Below are positions 25,233 through 33,847 of a DNA stretch of 64,000 nt, piece by piece; position 1 is the stretch's first letter; each line of letters begins with the position of its first letter. The translations under genes were made by a program, and so were the position numbers. Source of the stretch: Chelonobacter sp050613185. Its GTDB lineage: Bacteria > Pseudomonadota > Gammaproteobacteria > Enterobacterales > Pasteurellaceae. The DNA lies in NCBI RefSeq assembly GCF_050613185.1, contig NZ_CP192511.1, positions 744,001 through 808,000 of the forward strand, written 5' to 3'. Below the pieces are notes generated by a model. The model had not been told where the DNA came from, ran no database searches, and was given only the letters and a program-made list of their open reading frames with translations.

Positions 25233-27422
25233 CTAGCGCTGACGCTGTAAGTAAATCGTTGCCAATGGCGGCACTGTCAGGGAAATCGATTGCGCTTTAT
25301 TATGCGCAGCAATCGCTTCGCTGTGTAACGCCCCGCCGTTGCCGACATTCGAACCGTGATAGAAATCGGAGTCGGTGTTCAGCACTTCATGATAGACGCC
25401 CGCTTGGCTGACGCCGATACGGTAATGTTCACGCGGCACCGGGGTGAAGTTGCTGACCACAATCACTTCATTGCCGTCGCGATCACGCCGGGCAAAGGCG
25501 AATACCGAGTTTTGGCAATCATCGACCACCAACCATTCAAAGCCCTGCGGATCGAAATCCAACTGGTGCATTGCCGGGGTTTGTTGATAGAAATGGTTCA
25601 GGTCTTTCACCAGTTTTTGTACGCCACTGTGCCAACCGCCGCCGTTTTGGTCATCCAACAAGAACCAATCGAGACTTTCTTGGTAATCCCATTCGCGTCC
25701 TTGCGCAAATTCGGAGCCCATAAACAGTAATTTTTTGCCCGGATGTCCCCACATATAGCCGTAATAAGCGCGCAGATTGGCAAATTTCTGCCATGTGTCG
25801 CCCGGCATTTTATCTAACAGCGAACCTTTGCCGTGCACCACTTCATCGTGCGACAACGGTAAAATAAAATTTTCGGTGTAGTTGTACAACATACCGAAAG
25901 TCAATTGGTTATGGTGGTGCTGACGATAGACCGGATCGAGCTTCATATAGGATAACGTATCGTTCATCCAGCCCATATTCCATTTATAGTGGAAACCTAA
26001 ACCGCCCATTTCCGGCGGATTGGTAATGCCCGGGAATGCGGTCGATTCTTCCGCGATCGCTATACAGCCGTCAATCTCATTGCCGATCACGTAGTTGGTG
26101 TGTTTTAAAAATTCAATCGCTTCCAGATTCTCCCGCCCGCCGTATTGATTCGGAATCCACTCGCCCTCTTTACGGCTGTAATCACGGTAAATCATCGACG
26201 CCACCGCATCAACCCGTAATGCGTCGACACCGAAACGTTCCAGCCAATACAGCCCGTTGCCGGAGAGGAAGTTTTTCACTTCATTGCGCCCGTAGTTATA
26301 AATCAGCGTGTTCCAATCTTGGTGGTAGCCCTCTTTCGGATCGGCGTGTTCGTAAAGTGCGGTGCCGTCAAAATACGCCAAGCCGTGGGTATCGCTTGGA
26401 AAATGCCCCGGCACCCAATCCAGAATCACATTAATGCCCGCATCATGTGCTTTTTGGATAAACGAACGCAACTGCTGCGGATTGCCGAAACGGCTGGTCG
26501 GGGAATACAAGCCGAGTGGCTGATAGCCCCACGAACCGTCAAACGGGAATTCGTTAATCGGCATTAATTCAATATGCGTGAAGCCCATTTCTTTCACATA
26601 CGGGATCAATTGATCGGCGATTTCATCATAATTCAGCCAGAAATTATTTTCCAAATTGCGCCGCCATGAACCGAGATGTACCTCATAAATCGAAATCGGC
26701 GCGTCAAAGGCATTGGCTTTTTTGCGTGCCTCGGTCATCGGCACAATATCCGGCAAGGCACTGACTTGTGAAGCGGTGTCCGGGCGCAGTTGGGAGGCGA
26801 AAGCGTAAGGATCGGCTTTTAAGCGCAGGGTTTCGTTCGCATCTAACAATTCATATTTATACAGGCTGCCGAGCGCCACTTGCGGGATAAAAATTTCCCA
26901 CAAGCCGTTTTCAGGGTGGAAACGCATTGGATGACGGCGTCCGTCCCAGAAGTTGAAATCGCCGACTACGGAAACCCGCTTGGCATTCGGCGCCCACAGA
27001 ATGAAATTCACCCCGGCAACGCCTTCGATTTCGGTGAAATGCGCGCCCAGTTTTTCATACGGACGGTAATGGGTTCCTTCGGCAAGCAACCAATTATCCA
27101 AATCGGATAAAATCGGGCGGAAACGGTAAGGATCTTCTAAAATTTGGTTTTCATTGCCCCAGAAGACATTTAATTGATAAGTGAAAAAGTCATGCCGCTT
27201 CGGAATCACCGCCGCAAAAAAACCGTCGTCGTGCAAACGCTCCATTTCGACGATCTCTTGCTGACTTTCTTTGTCGATGATCGAAATGCTGGAGGCGTCC
27301 GGCATCAATACCCGCACTTCAATCCCGTTATCCGTTTCGTGCATTCCCAATACGGAAAAAGGATCCGCATGTCTGCCGCCCAACAACGCTTCTATAGTCA
27401 CCGTATCTAGCAAAACACTCAT
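25233..27422 (-). CDS. glgB: 1,4-alpha-glucan branching enzyme GlgB
   Basis: Introduces alpha-1,6 branches into glycogen. The 729-residue protein has the expected order: an extra N1 domain (residues 1-110), CBM48 (about 120-220, GVNFILWAPNAKRVSVVGDFNFWDGR), and a GH13 barrel with DWVPGHFPSD, DALRVDAVASMIYRDYSR (nucleophile Asp), AEESTAFPG (acid Glu) and LPLSHDEVVHGKGSL, then a C-terminal beta domain. It is the first gene of the operon, with GGAGATAAGAC before its ATG. The operon order BXCAP matches H. influenzae and E. coli. Confidence 0.97.
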   Translation of the reverse strand: MSVLLDTVTIEALLGGRHADPFSVLGMHETDNGIEVRVLMPDASSISIIDKESQQEIVEMERLHDDGFFAAVIPKRHDFFTYQLNVFWGNENQILEDPYRFRPILSDLDNWLLAEGTHYRPYEKLGAHFTEIEGVAGVNFILWAPNAKRVSVVGDFNFWDGRRHPMRFHPENGLWEIFIPQVALGSLYKYELLDANETLRLKADPYAFASQLRPDTASQVSALPDIVPMTEARKKANAFDAPISIYEVHLGSWRRNLENNFWLNYDEIADQLIPYVKEMGFTHIELMPINEFPFDGSWGYQPLGLYSPTSRFGNPQQLRSFIQKAHDAGINVILDWVPGHFPSDTHGLAYFDGTALYEHADPKEGYHQDWNTLIYNYGRNEVKNFLSGNGLYWLERFGVDALRVDAVASMIYRDYSRKEGEWIPNQYGGRENLEAIEFLKHTNYVIGNEIDGCIAIAEESTAFPGITNPPEMGGLGFHYKWNMGWMNDTLSYMKLDPVYRQHHHNQLTFGMLYNYTENFILPLSHDEVVHGKGSLLDKMPGDTWQKFANLRAYYGYMWGHPGKKLLFMGSEFAQGREWDYQESLDWFLLDDQNGGGWHSGVQKLVKDLNHFYQQTPAMHQLDFDPQGFEWLVVDDCQNSVFAFARRDRDGNEVIVVSNFTPVPREHYRIGVSQAGVYHEVLNTDSDFYHGSNVGNGGALHSEAIAAHNKAQSISLTVPPLATIYLQRQR

Positions 27423-27701
27423 GTCTTATCTCCATTTCGATCATATCAGACATCAAAATCTTTATTTGATGTCGAGAAAAAAACTGCAAATGAACTTAAC
27501 ATTTAAGTAAAAAATATAACGTAATCTTATCTTTTTTATATTTTTAACATGTTAATGTGCTTGGATATTAAGCTTGGCACAAGCGTAAACAAGATACAAC
27601 CGGAAAAATCAAAAATCAGGGGCTAGATCACATTATTTTATCAAATTAAATAAATGCTCAATATGGAGTGTGATTTCTATCAAAAAAGGAGTGAAAATAG
27701 A
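27423..27701 (-). promoter_or_regulatory. Upstream region of the glycogen operon with a CRP-like site
   Basis: This AT-rich stretch between glgB and the zapB terminator holds no gene. TGTGATTTCTATCAAA (27669-27684) matches the CRP half-sites TGTGA-N6-TCACA at 9 of 10 positions. Reading toward glgB, TTGAGC (27661-27656) and TAAAAT (27640-27635), 15 bases apart, could be -35 and -10. The CRP-like site would then centre near -48. CRP control of glycogen genes is known in relatives; here it is inferred from the match. Confidence 0.45.
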
Positions 27702-27727
27702 AAAGCCGAGAACAGGATCTCGGCTTT
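27702..27727 (-). terminator. Terminator of zapB
   Basis: AAAGCCGAGA (27702-27711) pairs with TCTCGGCTTT (27718-27727) across a six-base loop. On the minus strand the stem ends in TTT, about 25 bases after the zapB stop. Confidence 0.85.
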
Positions 27728-27752
27728 GAAACAATAAGTGCGGTCGGCTGAA

Positions 27753-27992
27753 TCAGATGTTATCAATTTTGCCTAACAACGAACTGATTCTTTCTTTCCA
27801 ATTATTTAATTCGTTTTTCAAGTGCTCGTTTTCACCGGCAACCGAATCACGCTCAGCACGCAAATGATTCAATTCATTTTGCGTATTATCCTGCTTGCCT
27901 TTCAATTCTTCAATTTCCAATTGTTGTAATTGAATGGTTTCCACAGCTTGTTTAATTTTTTCATCGAGTTGTTCTAGAAGTTCGAAAGACAT
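27753..27992 (-). CDS. zapB: Cell division protein ZapB
   Basis: Short coiled-coil protein that joins the Z-ring through ZapA and helps organise the division site with MatP. The 79-residue protein (E. coli about 81) is almost all heptad-rich helix: LLEQLDEKIKQAVETIQLQQLEIEELK and NELNHLRAERDSVAGENEHLKNELNNW. It is monocistronic, with its own terminator, and is divergent from glpX. In E. coli too zapB lies close to the glpFKX region. Confidence 0.93.
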   Translation of the reverse strand: MSFELLEQLDEKIKQAVETIQLQQLEIEELKGKQDNTQNELNHLRAERDSVAGENEHLKNELNNWKERISSLLGKIDNI

Positions 27993-28220
27993 AGTAAATC
28001 CTTAATAAGTAATAATTGCCAAATGAAATTTTAGCTATTCTAGCCTAGTTGGCTACAGATTTCACATAGAAATTGACAAGCAGGGCATTTTTTACGAATT
28101 CGCCCAATCAATTCCCGCAAGCCAACGGAATTTATGCTAAAATACCGTTTTGTGTGGATCACCAATCCATCGGCTACATTTCAACTTTCACCCTCAACGA
28201 ATGAATATAGGTCACACAAA

Positions 28221-29234
28221 ATGAAAAGATCCCTTGCAATCGAATTCTCCCGCGTTACCGAAGCCGCCGCCCTTGCCGGATTTGCTTGGTTAGGGCGCGG
28301 CAATAAAGACGCCGCCGACGAAGCCGCGGTAAAAGCCATGCGCATTATGCTCAACCAAATTGATATCAATGGTGAAATTGTGATCGGCGAAGGCGAAATC
28401 GACGAAGCCCCGATGTTGTATATCGGTGAAAAAGTCGGTAACGGCAGCGGCGACGCCATTTCGATTGCCGTCGATCCGATCGAGGGCACACGCATGACCG
28501 CAATGGGGCAAGCCAATGCGCTGTCCGTGCTTGCCGCCGGCGGCGAAAACACTTTCTTGCAAGCACCTGATATGTATATGGAAAAACTGGTGGTCGGGCC
28601 GGAAGTGAAAGGCATGATCGACCTCAATCTGCCGCTGGAGCAAAACCTGCGCCGCGTCGCCTCCAAACTGGGGAAACTGCTGTCACAACTGACCGTGATC
28701 ACCCTCGACAAACCGCGCCACCGAGAAACCATTGCCAAAATGCAGCAAATGGGCGTGAAAGTGTTGGCGATTCCGGATGGTGATGTCGCCGCGTCGATTT
28801 TATGTTGCCTGCCGGATAACAACGTCGATATGCTGTACGCCATCGGCGGGGCGCCGGAAGGGGTGGTTGCCGGTGCGGCAATCCGCGCCTTGGGCGGTGA
28901 CATGCAAGTGCGGTTGCTGCCGCGCAACCAAGTGAAAGGCGACAGCGAAGAAAACCGTGCGCTTGCCGCACAAGAAATCGCGCGCTGTGAAGCGATGGGC
29001 GTGGAAGTGAATAAAGTATTGCAACTGGAAGAGATCGTGCGCGACGACAATCTGATTTTCTCCGCCACCGGTATCACCAACGGCGATTTGTTGAAAGGCA
29101 TTCACCGCAAAGGCAATATCGCCACCACCGAAACCCTGCTGATCCGCGGACGCTCGCGCACTATCCGCCGTATCCAATCGCTCCACTATTTGGATCGTAA
29201 AGATACCGATCTGTATCGTTTGATTGGCAGCTAA
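28221..29234 (+). CDS. glpX: Fructose-1,6-bisphosphatase class II GlpX
   Basis: Hydrolyses fructose 1,6-bisphosphate to fructose 6-phosphate for gluconeogenesis. The frame is open from 28134, but the family-typical MKRSLAIEFSRVTEAAALA starts at the ATG at 28221, giving 337 residues, close to E. coli GlpX (336). Metal and substrate motifs are IVIGEGEIDEAPML and AVDPIEGTRMTAMG at about residues 55-90, and the late AIGGAPEGVVAGAA. It stands alone with a strong terminator. A -10-like TATGCT (28133-28138) followed by TAAAAT lies 83 bases upstream, without a clear -35. Confidence 0.96.
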   Translation: MKRSLAIEFSRVTEAAALAGFAWLGRGNKDAADEAAVKAMRIMLNQIDINGEIVIGEGEIDEAPMLYIGEKVGNGSGDAISIAVDPIEGTRMTAMGQANALSVLAAGGENTFLQAPDMYMEKLVVGPEVKGMIDLNLPLEQNLRRVASKLGKLLSQLTVITLDKPRHRETIAKMQQMGVKVLAIPDGDVAASILCCLPDNNVDMLYAIGGAPEGVVAGAAIRALGGDMQVRLLPRNQVKGDSEENRALAAQEIARCEAMGVEVNKVLQLEEIVRDDNLIFSATGITNGDLLKGIHRKGNIATTETLLIRGRSRTIRRIQSLHYLDRKDTDLYRLIGS

Positions 29235-29259
29235 ATTGCCTCAAAGTGCGGTTTTAGCC

Positions 29260-29293
29260 ATCGCTATCGGCAACAAAACCGATAGCGATTTTC
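29260..29293 (+). terminator. Terminator of glpX
   Basis: ATCGCTATCGG (29260-29270) and CCGATAGCGAT (29279-29289) form an 11-pair stem with an eight-base loop, followed by TTTTCT. An uptake core (AAGTGCGGT) lies just before it. Confidence 0.88.
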
Positions 29294-30051
29294 TATGCCA
29301 ACACCAGCTCGATATTCAAATTCTGAATATTTTTTTGCACGCTTTCGAGTAAAGTGCGGTCAGTGATAATGGTATCGAACACATCTAAACCATAAATCCA
29401 AAAGGTCGCCACTTTGCCGTATTTTGAGGCGTCGGTGACCAAAATATTTTTCTTACTCGACTCGACAATCGCCCGTTTCACCGCCAGTTTTTTCTCATCA
29501 GGCGTGGTTAAGCCTTTCAAATTCCAAGATGAAGTCGAAATAAACGCCACATCAATCGAAATATTACGCAAAAACTGTGCCGACAGCTCGCCGACGGAAG
29601 AATAGTTTTCTTTGCACACATAACCGCCGGTGTGGATCAAATCGCATTTGCCCTCTTTAATCAGAAAGTGGGCGATCACAAAATCATTGGTGATCACCAA
29701 CAAATCCTCGCGTTGCGCAAGTTGATAGGCAATCTCCAGGGTGGTTGTGCCGGCATCGAGATAGATGGTTTTGCTGCCGCCCAAAAATTGCAGTGCCTGC
29801 GTACCGATTGCCTGTTTTTGCGCTTGAAACAAGAGGGATTTATCATCGTGGGTCGGCTCGATAAACAAACGTTGCAACAACTGCACCCCGCCCGACACCG
29901 ACACCACTTTGCCTTGCTCTTCCAATTTTTGAATATCCCGCCGCACGGTCATATGCGACACCTGCATAATCTCGACCAGTTCGGCAATGCTGATTAAATC
30001 GTGTTCAGTCAGCAAGGTCAAAATTCGCTTTTGTCTTTCTGCCGGAATCAT
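29293..30051 (-). CDS. DeoR-family repressor of the tetronate operon
   Basis: A 252-residue DeoR/GlpR-type regulator: an N-terminal winged helix (MIPAERQKRILTLLTEHDLISIAELVEIMQVSHMTVRRDIQKLEEQG) and a C-terminal sugar-phosphate-sensing domain with YLDAGTTTLEIAYQL, VITNDFVIA and LVTDASKYGK. It is divergent from the ltnD operon with three matching repeats between them, the arrangement of the H. influenzae HI1009-HI1015 region. The inducer is probably a phosphorylated pathway intermediate; that is inference. Confidence 0.9.
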   Translation of the reverse strand: MIPAERQKRILTLLTEHDLISIAELVEIMQVSHMTVRRDIQKLEEQGKVVSVSGGVQLLQRLFIEPTHDDKSLLFQAQKQAIGTQALQFLGGSKTIYLDAGTTTLEIAYQLAQREDLLVITNDFVIAHFLIKEGKCDLIHTGGYVCKENYSSVGELSAQFLRNISIDVAFISTSSWNLKGLTTPDEKKLAVKRAIVESSKKNILVTDASKYGKVATFWIYGLDVFDTIITDRTLLESVQKNIQNLNIELVLA

Positions 30052-30070
30052 GTATGAATCCTTTCAATTT

Positions 30071-30178
30071 ATTGTGAATTTTCGTGAAATAATAACACTT
30101 TATAGGTAACAAATCCAAATATTGATTTAAAAAACCCAAATATTCACAATAAATAACATTAATTGTGAATATTTGTGA
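30071..30178. promoter_or_regulatory. Repeated operator sites between the DeoR gene and ltnD
   Basis: ATTGTGAATTTTCGTGA (30071-30087) and ATTGTGAATATTTGTGA (30162-30178) are direct repeats matching at 15 of 17 bases. A third copy in reverse, AAATATTCACAAT (30138-30150), faces the second as a perfect 13-base inverted repeat with an 11-base spacer. Such repeats are typical DeoR-family operators. Binding by the adjacent repressor is inferred. Confidence 0.7.
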
Positions 30179-30262
30179 TCCCCATCGCAGTTTTCCTTTC
30201 CTAATTCAGGCATTATACGCTAACCAAATGACTATTAACGTTAAATTGAACGGAGATTTTTT

Positions 30263-31162
30263 ATGAGCTATTCAGTTGCAGTCGTCGGTCTCGGCGCAAT
30301 GGGCATGGGCGCAGCCCTTTCTTGCGTCAAAGCCGGTTTAGATACTTATGGCATTGATTTAAACCCTGTTTTATTGGAAAAACTAAAACAAGCAGGGGCA
30401 AAAGAGACGGCGGCTAATGCCGATCAATTTGCTCACAAACTGGACGCAGTATTGCTGCTGGTGGTCAATGCCGCCCAAGTCAAAGCTGTCTTATTCGGCG
30501 AAAACGGGCTTGCCGCCAAACTTAAACCCGGTACGGCGGTGATGGTGTCTTCTACCATATCTGCACAAGACGCCAAACAGATCTCACAAAAATTAACAGA
30601 ATTAAATCTGGTGATGTTGGACGCTCCGGTCTCCGGTGGCGCGGCAAAAGCGGCGCAAGGCGAGATGACCGTGATGGCTTCCGGCTCAGTTGCCGCTTTT
30701 GAGAAGTTGCAACCGGTGCTAAGTGCGGTCGCGGGCAAAGTGTATAACATCGGCGAAGAAATCGGCTTGGGTGCGACGGTGAAAATTATTCACCAACTGT
30801 TAGCCGGCGTGCATATTGCCGCCGGTGCGGAGGCCATGGCACTGGCGGCTCGCGCCGGCATTCCGTTGGACTTAATGTATGACGTGGTCACCAACGCCGC
30901 CGGTAATTCTTGGATGTTCGAAAACCGTATGAAACACGTGGTGGACGGCGATTATAGCCCGCTCTCGATGGTCGATATCTTCGTCAAAGATTTAGGGCTG
31001 GTCACCGACACCGCCAAATCGCTGCGCTTCCCGCTGCCGCTTGCCAGCACCGCATTTAATATGTTCACCTCCGCCAGCAACGCCGGTTACGGCAAAGAGG
31101 ACGACAGCGCCGTGATCAAAATTTTCGACGGTATCACCTTGCCGCAACAAGAGGAGAAATAA
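30263..31162 (+). CDS. ltnD: L-threonate dehydrogenase LtnD
   Basis: NAD-dependent enzyme of the beta-hydroxyacid dehydrogenase family that oxidises L-threonate at C2 to 2-oxotetronate. The 299-residue protein has the nucleotide loop VVGLGAMGMGAA at residues 7-18, the substrate motif DAPVSGGAAKAAQGEMTVMASG (about 120-141) and GLGATVKIIHQLL with the catalytic lysine. It is first of five pathway genes. The order ltnD-otnK-otnC-otnI-denD with a GntP-family permease supports the specific name over a generic 3-hydroxyisobutyrate dehydrogenase. Start is preceded by ACGGAG. Confidence 0.9.
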   Translation: MSYSVAVVGLGAMGMGAALSCVKAGLDTYGIDLNPVLLEKLKQAGAKETAANADQFAHKLDAVLLLVVNAAQVKAVLFGENGLAAKLKPGTAVMVSSTISAQDAKQISQKLTELNLVMLDAPVSGGAAKAAQGEMTVMASGSVAAFEKLQPVLSAVAGKVYNIGEEIGLGATVKIIHQLLAGVHIAAGAEAMALAARAGIPLDLMYDVVTNAAGNSWMFENRMKHVVDGDYSPLSMVDIFVKDLGLVTDTAKSLRFPLPLASTAFNMFTSASNAGYGKEDDSAVIKIFDGITLPQQEEK

Positions 31163-32415
31163 TGATGTTAGGTGTGATTGCAGATGATTTTACCGGCGCA
31201 AGCGATATTGCCAGTTTCTTAGTCGAAAACGGGCTGCGTACGGTGCAAATGAACGGCGTGCCGCAACGAGCATTGCAAAGTGCGGTTGACGCCGTGGTCA
31301 TTAGCCTCAAATCCCGTTCCAATCCGGCGATCGAGGCGGTACAACAATCGTTACAAGCCCTGAACTGGCTACAAAACAACGGGGCGACCCAGTTCTATTT
31401 TAAATATTGCTCCACCTTTGACAGCACCGCCAAAGGCAATATCGGTCCGGTCACCGATGCGCTATTAACCGCACTTGATACCGATTTCACCGTGATCAGC
31501 CCGGCGTTGCCGATTAACGACAGAACCATTTTTAACGGCTATCTGTTTGTCGGACAAACCTTGTTAAATGAATCCGGCATGCAAAACCACCCGATCACCC
31601 CGATGACCGACGCCAATTTAGTGCGTTTGATGGACGGACAAGCCAGCGGCAAAACTGGCTTGGTCAGCTATGCCGAGGTGATTCAAGGCGCAGAAAAGGT
31701 CAGACATTGTTTCGAACAACTCAAACAGCAAGGCTGCCGCTACGCCGTGGTCGATGCAACTGACAATTCGCAGCTGGCGGTGTTGGCGGAGGCGGTTGAC
31801 GATTTCAAACTGGTGACCGGCGGATCGGGCTTGGCGGCATATATGGCGGCGCATAAAAGCAAAACAAAGGCGACACAAGCGGCAAAAACCGCACTTTTGC
31901 CAAGCAAAGCCAAAAGTGTGATTCTGTCCGGCTCTTGCTCCGTCATGACCAATAAACAGGTTGCCGCTTACCAATCACAGGCCGCCCACCGTTTGCTTGA
32001 GGTGGAACAGAGTTTGAATAATCCGAACTATGCCGAGGAATTATGCCAATGGGTGCTTGCGCATTTGGACGACGCCCATGCACCGATGGTGTATGCGACT
32101 GTGCCGCCGCAAGAATTAAAAGCGATTCAGCAACAATTCGGCGCAGACAACGCCAGCCATGCGATTGAGCAAACTTTCGCCCAGTTGGCTCGCAAATTAA
32201 AACAACACGGGGTTAAAAACTTCATTACCGCCGGCGGTGAAACCTCGAGCATTGTGGTGCAACAACTCGGCTTTGACGGTTTCCATATCGGCAAACAAAT
32301 CGCGCCGGGCGTGCCTTGGCTCAAAGCGCTGGATGAAGAGATTTTCCTGGCGCTGAAATCCGGCAACTTCGGCAGTGAAAACTTTTTTGCCTATGCGCAG
32401 GAGATGTTTGTATGA
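31162..32415 (+). CDS. otnK: 3-oxotetronate 4-kinase OtnK (DUF1537)
   Basis: ATP-dependent kinase that phosphorylates 3-oxotetronate at O4. The 417-residue protein has the DUF1537 N-terminal signature LGVIADDFTGASDIASFLVENGL, the KYCSTFDSTAKGNIGPV substrate region (about residues 91-107) and the C-terminal nucleotide domain with LVTGGSGLA, LSGSCSVMT and ITAGGETSSIVVQQL. Its ATG shares a base with the ltnD stop (TAATG); a second ATG follows at once. GAGGAG (31151-31156) serves either. Confidence 0.92.
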   Translation: MMLGVIADDFTGASDIASFLVENGLRTVQMNGVPQRALQSAVDAVVISLKSRSNPAIEAVQQSLQALNWLQNNGATQFYFKYCSTFDSTAKGNIGPVTDALLTALDTDFTVISPALPINDRTIFNGYLFVGQTLLNESGMQNHPITPMTDANLVRLMDGQASGKTGLVSYAEVIQGAEKVRHCFEQLKQQGCRYAVVDATDNSQLAVLAEAVDDFKLVTGGSGLAAYMAAHKSKTKATQAAKTALLPSKAKSVILSGSCSVMTNKQVAAYQSQAAHRLLEVEQSLNNPNYAEELCQWVLAHLDDAHAPMVYATVPPQELKAIQQQFGADNASHAIEQTFAQLARKLKQHGVKNFITAGGETSSIVVQQLGFDGFHIGKQIAPGVPWLKALDEEIFLALKSGNFGSENFFAYAQEMFV

Positions 32416-33056
32416 CCGCACTTTCATCTGAACAACAGCTAAAACAGGAGTTGGTGCAACTGGCTCGTTCATTATATGAACGCGGTTATAGCGTCGGCGG
32501 TGCCGGCAATATTTCCGTGCGCCTGAGTGGTAACCGTTTTTTAGTGACCCCGACCGGCTCGTCGTTAGGGCGTTTAAAGGCGGAAGATTTATCCGTGCTG
32601 GATAGCGACGGCAACTTACTGGAAGGCAAAAAACCCTCGAAAGAATCGGTGTTTCACTTGGCGATGTACCAACGCAACCCCGAATGCAACGCCATTGTCC
32701 ATCTGCATTCCACTTACCTGACCGCACTTTCCTGCTTGGACGGTTTAGACAGCGACAACGCCATCAAAGCCTTCACCCCCTACTATGTAATGCGGGTCGG
32801 CAAACTGGCGGTGATTCCTTACTACCGCCCCGGCTCGCCGGAAATCGCACGCGAATTAAGCGCAAGAGCGCTGGACGGCAAAGCGTTCCTGCTTGCCAAC
32901 CACGGTGTGGTGGTCTGTGGTGAAGATTTATTCGACGCAGTGGATAACAGCGAAGAATTGGAAGAAACCGCCAAACTGCTGTTCCTGTTAAAAGGGCAAA
33001 ACGTCCGTTATCTGACGGATGACGAAGTTAATGATTTGAAAAACAGAGGAAAATAA
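32412..33056 (+). CDS. otnC: 3-oxotetronate 4-phosphate decarboxylase OtnC
   Basis: Class II aldolase-type, zinc-dependent enzyme that decarboxylates 3-oxotetronate 4-phosphate to dihydroxyacetone phosphate. The 214-residue protein shows GAGNISVRLSGNRFLVTPTGSSLG, acid ESVFHLAMY, and the zinc histidines in IVHLHSTYLTAL and ANHGVVV. The start overlaps the otnK stop as ATGA. Codons 2-4 (ACC GCA CTT) read through an uptake core, so the signal sits right at the translation start. Confidence 0.91.
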   Translation: MTALSSEQQLKQELVQLARSLYERGYSVGGAGNISVRLSGNRFLVTPTGSSLGRLKAEDLSVLDSDGNLLEGKKPSKESVFHLAMYQRNPECNAIVHLHSTYLTALSCLDGLDSDNAIKAFTPYYVMRVGKLAVIPYYRPGSPEIARELSARALDGKAFLLANHGVVVCGEDLFDAVDNSEELEETAKLLFLLKGQNVRYLTDDEVNDLKNRGK

Positions 33057-33057
33057 G

Positions 33058-33834
33058 ATGCCTAAGTTTGCTGCAAATTTATCCATGATGTTTACCGAAC
33101 TGCCGTTTCTTGATCGTTTCGAGGCGGCGGCACAAGCCGGTTTCAAGTATGTCGAATACCTGTTTCCCTATGAATATCCGAAAGAAACGTTAAAAGCCAA
33201 ACTGCAACAAAACGGCTTGCAACAAGTGCTGTTCAATACTGCCGCCGGTGATGTGCAAGCCGGCGAGTGGGGCGTTTCCGCCATTCCGGGACGCGAAGCC
33301 GACAGCCGGCGCGATATTGATCTGGCATTGGAGTATGCGTTGGCACTCGACTGCCCGAATGTGCATATTATGTCCGGCGTCGTCCCGCCGGGCGAAAATT
33401 ATGCCAAATACAAACAAACCTTTATCGACAACGTACGCTATGCCGCCGATAAATTCAAACCGCACGGCATCAAAATTTTATTGGAAGCCCTCAGCCCGCA
33501 AGTCAAACCGAACTATCTGACCGCCAGTCAATTCCAGACGTTGGAGCTGGTCGAGCTGATTGATCGCGACAACGTGTTCGTGCAGTTGGATTACTTCCAC
33601 GCACAAAATGTGGACGGCAACCTGACCCGTTTAACCGAGCGCTTAAACGGCAAATTCGCCCACGTGCAAATTGCCTCCGTGCCGGATCGCCACGAACCTG
33701 ACGAAGGCGAAATCAACTACCGACACCTCTTCGCCAAACTGGACGAAATCGGTTACGACGGTTGGGTCGGTTGTGAATATAACCCGCGTGGCGTGACCAC
33801 CGAGGGTTTGTCTTGGTTCGAACAGTATAAATAA
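33058..33834 (+). CDS. otnI: 2-oxotetronate isomerase OtnI
   Basis: Hydroxypyruvate isomerase-like TIM barrel that converts 2-oxotetronate to the 3-oxo form used by OtnK. The 258-residue protein has FAANLSMMFTELPFLDRFEAAAQAGFKYVEYLFPYEY at the N terminus, LLEALSPQVKPNYL with a metal-binding Glu, QLDYFHAQ, HVQIASVPDRHEPDEGEINY and GWVGCEYNPRG with the second catalytic Glu. It follows otnC by one base. It could be named Hyi by homology alone; the operon supports OtnI. Confidence 0.9.
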   Translation: MPKFAANLSMMFTELPFLDRFEAAAQAGFKYVEYLFPYEYPKETLKAKLQQNGLQQVLFNTAAGDVQAGEWGVSAIPGREADSRRDIDLALEYALALDCPNVHIMSGVVPPGENYAKYKQTFIDNVRYAADKFKPHGIKILLEALSPQVKPNYLTASQFQTLELVELIDRDNVFVQLDYFHAQNVDGNLTRLTERLNGKFAHVQIASVPDRHEPDEGEINYRHLFAKLDEIGYDGWVGCEYNPRGVTTEGLSWFEQYK

Positions 33835-33847
33835 TGGGGGTTCAAAA

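Noticed and set aside
28134..28220. Upstream extension of glpX by 29 codons
   Set aside because: The extension lies over the likely promoter and is not family-like; the protein starts naturally at MKRSLAIEF.
28181..29101. A 306-codon minus-strand frame opposite glpX
   Set aside because: Serine/alanine-rich translation with no family features; glpX on the plus strand has all catalytic motifs.
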